A stretch of 64,000 nt of DNA from NCBI RefSeq assembly GCF_901933205.1, contig NC_044574.1:22801733-22865732 (forward strand), written 5' to 3'. Within the stretch, counting starts at the first letter, position 1. The number at the start of each line of letters is the position of its first letter. A model generated the notes under the pieces. The model saw nothing but the letters and a program-made list of their open reading frames with translations. It ran no database searches and had not been told where the DNA came from. A program made the translations under genes and the position numbers. Below are positions 61,741 through 64,000 of the stretch, piece by piece. This DNA comes from Camarhynchus parvulus (taxonomy: Eukaryota; Chordata; Aves; Passeriformes; Thraupidae).

Positions 61741-64000
61741 CAGCTCTTTCGCGTCTGGCTGCCCTCATGGGGGAGCGGTGTGGGGAAAAAATGGTCAGGC
61801 TCTGCCTTTCCTTTGGAAAAATCCACTCTCACTCCCCAGCCTCTAGTCGTCTGTCCTTTCATGCGCCTAATCCTCTTTCAAACCCCTAAATACCTTCCCT
61901 TTAGCACAGAACAGTTTCTTTTTCAATAATCTGTATTAGAAGTAATTATCCAGAGGCCTGTCCCTGCAGCCCAGCTCTGGAATTCTTGTTTTCTCTGAGT
62001 TATTCCTGCGTCCTTACTTTGTAGTACCCACCTCAGATACAAAAACCTGCAGAACGCCTGCTATAAAGTCTGTTGCTATCACTGGCGGGCAGCTCAGGTT
62101 GAAAATGGAGCTGACAAGCATGATATGCCCGGAGAAACATTCTGTAAGCAGGAATTCGACTTACTGGATGTGAACAGTGTTAATTATTGATTGATGATAT
62201 TCTCCTCAGTTCAAGTGAGATTTGTAGAATTGTCCTTTTACCTGCCTTAAAGTGTAAGCTGGTTAACGGGATAGCAGAGGCACAAAACTTTTCAGAGGAT
62301 TTAGAGAAAACTGCCTCTGTGTAGCATCAACCCAAGTGACAAAAGTATTTCAGATCCTACATAAAAAGAAGCAAGGCATATTTTTTTTACCTGGTGCTGA
62401 TCAAAAGCTTGAGTTTAAGCCAAAAATCACTGCAATATGGTCTCAGGACATCAGCAGGAACATAGTGGCAAAGCAGTTGCCCAATGGCAGCAAAACAGAA
62501 ATACAGATCAGAGACTGGTAGGAGACTAAAGCCAAATGTGATTCTTCTTGCAAAAAAACATGTGAACTGACAGGAAGAAAAAGATCTAAAAATTAATATT
62601 CAGTTTGGCCAAAATCAGATACAGAATTAAAATCAACCTCATTTTTGAAGGTTTGGATTTGTTTGCTTATTTGCTTACTAGATTTCTTTTTGATCCAGCT
62701 GTTTTTCATTTTGGTTAGTTTCATTTTGAGGCAAAAGTGATGAAACCCTACTAGAAGGGAAGTTCTTGTGGTTTTTCAGGGGCATCCAGAAGCAGAGTAA
62801 TGGAAAATCAACAATAGGCAGGAAAGACTGGAAAGTGTGAGACTTTTCCCAAACTCTGCCTAGTTCTCCAGACTGATGGTATATCATGACATACAGACTT
62901 TTCTTTGGGTTGTAGAGGCTGCATAGAGACCTTGTGTAGGCACGGGGAGATGTTGTGATAAGGAGAAAAGGAGAAAAAATATTCAGGAACTGTCCCATCT
63001 CCAGGCAGGTACAGAACAAGCAGGACATGAGGAAAAGAAACTGTGTAGAGACTGGCTTGTACCCTGAGAATAAAATTCCACTTTTTTTCCCATGCAAATT
63101 GTGGAACTATTTTGAGTAATGGATGAAAATTACTTTTTCCCATGCCCCCACCCACCCAAGTGCAGCTGAACCCTCAATTTCATTGAGCATGCATATTCCT
63201 TCTGCCTGTGATGCCCAAAACCTGTCACCACTCAGGCATGGCTCTGCTTTGTGATCTGTAATACATAAGCAGAGATGCAGGAAAAGCTCTTGCTTTTGAT
63301 TTGCCTGACATTGTAAATTTCAGACCGAACTCAGCCTACAAAGCAATGACTAAAAGTTTAACCATATTTCTTCTATCATTATTATTCACCAAGTGGTTAC
63401 TGACCAGATCTTGAGCTGGATAAAGTCACCTTACCTTTAAATTTTTGAGGAGATGTTAGCCACTTCCTCTGCCTCTGGGCTTAACCCTGTAAGTGTCAAA
63501 TGGATTACTTTACTTTTCTTTACAAAGAAAACTTTACTACTTTACTTTGCACTTTAGAAATTGAACCCCCAATCATCTTTGAGTTATTTCAGAATATTTG
63601 AAGTTGTTACTAGGAAATTACTGGGAATTTTTTAATCAGTGCAATTGAATATATTTTGCCTTTTAATCAGTCATTTGTTTCCTAGATTACTTGCTCAACT
63701 TAAGTATTCAGCAAGCATTTTTAAGAGAAACAATTAAAGTTTCTTAAAGATTCAATACTGTGTTCCATCTGCTATGGATAGAAAAAGTCAAGAACATGAT
63801 TTCTGAGACTACCCAAAAAGTCATGGAGAAAAAGAAAAGGACGACTAGACTTGTGAACCTTCTTTTTGTTTTTATATTGTGAGCTTTATTTGTATAGCTC
63901 AGAATCCAGCCATCTGAGGAGTTTACTGGGCTCTCAGGAAGAAAATATTTGTACTGTAAAGCAGTATGTTTCCAGCTTCCTATGCAAAGTTTAAGGCTGT
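61741..64000. other. Noncoding stretch right of the CpG island
   Basis: AT-rich DNA returning to background composition. Overlapping minus-strand frames at 62678-63155 are unrecognised. No repeat family was recognised. Confidence 0.4.

Noticed and set aside
61313..61862. 177- and 174-codon frames on opposite strands of the CpG island
   Set aside because: Both are open because GC-rich DNA has few stops. Neither resembles a known protein, and they cannot both be genes.
1..64000. tRNA, rRNA, CRISPR arrays and bacterial-type operons
   Set aside because: No cloverleaf with A/B box, no rRNA-like blocks and no regularly spaced repeats were seen. The content is vertebrate.

Overview
This is a stretch of vertebrate nuclear DNA, almost certainly from a bird and probably a songbird. 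The evidence is several CR1 LINE 3' ends, with the typical avian wording around the 'ATTCTATGATTCTATG' tail and 'AACCTGGTCTAGTGG' body, plus four solo LTRs of avian ERVL-like type, at least two of which resemble LTR families I know from passerines. The sequence is AT-rich and CpG-poor except for one island near the right end. No bacterial-style genes, operons, rRNA, tRNA or CRISPR array are visible. Nearly every open reading frame is short, unrecognisable and explained by chance or by a repeat.

Layout. 1-9.7 kb: unremarkable noncoding DNA with two small tandem repeats (4751-4799, 6331-6402). 9.7-15.3 kb: a repeat cluster of two CR1 fragments (9727-10050, 12574-12865), an old solo LTR (10948-11578) and a younger solo LTR with a perfect 5-bp target-site duplication (14649-15329); a candidate 60-bp coding exon (13313-13372, +) lies between them. 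15.3-30.5 kb: mostly intron-like or intergenic DNA with a G/T tract, a (CATGC)n array, three CR1 fragments and an exon-like segment on the minus strand (22087-22181). 30.5-40 kb: a 33-bp candidate exon (30535-30567, +), a 193-bp candidate exon with an in-frame stop (38570-38762, +), a long CR1 tail (34239-34815), and two about 96% identical LTRs in opposite orientation (33069-33523 and 39582-40042). 40-61 kb: sparse, with one exon-like segment on the minus strand (41135-41297), two CR1 tails, a perfect palindrome and a (TG)n array. 61.4-61.75 kb: a dense CpG island, the best promoter candidate in the window.

The most gene-like signal is the set of three plus-strand exons. Each has strong splice sites, and all start and enter in phase 1, so they join into one frame of 70 codons ending in a stop. 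I cannot name the protein. The most natural reading is that much of the left and middle of the window is intron of a plus-strand gene whose remaining exons lie outside. The CpG island may start a separate transcript, and good minus-strand splice donors at its left edge hint at leftward transcription. I see no novel biological system. The points worth testing are the candidate exons, the inverted LTR pair around the third of them, and the CpG island.
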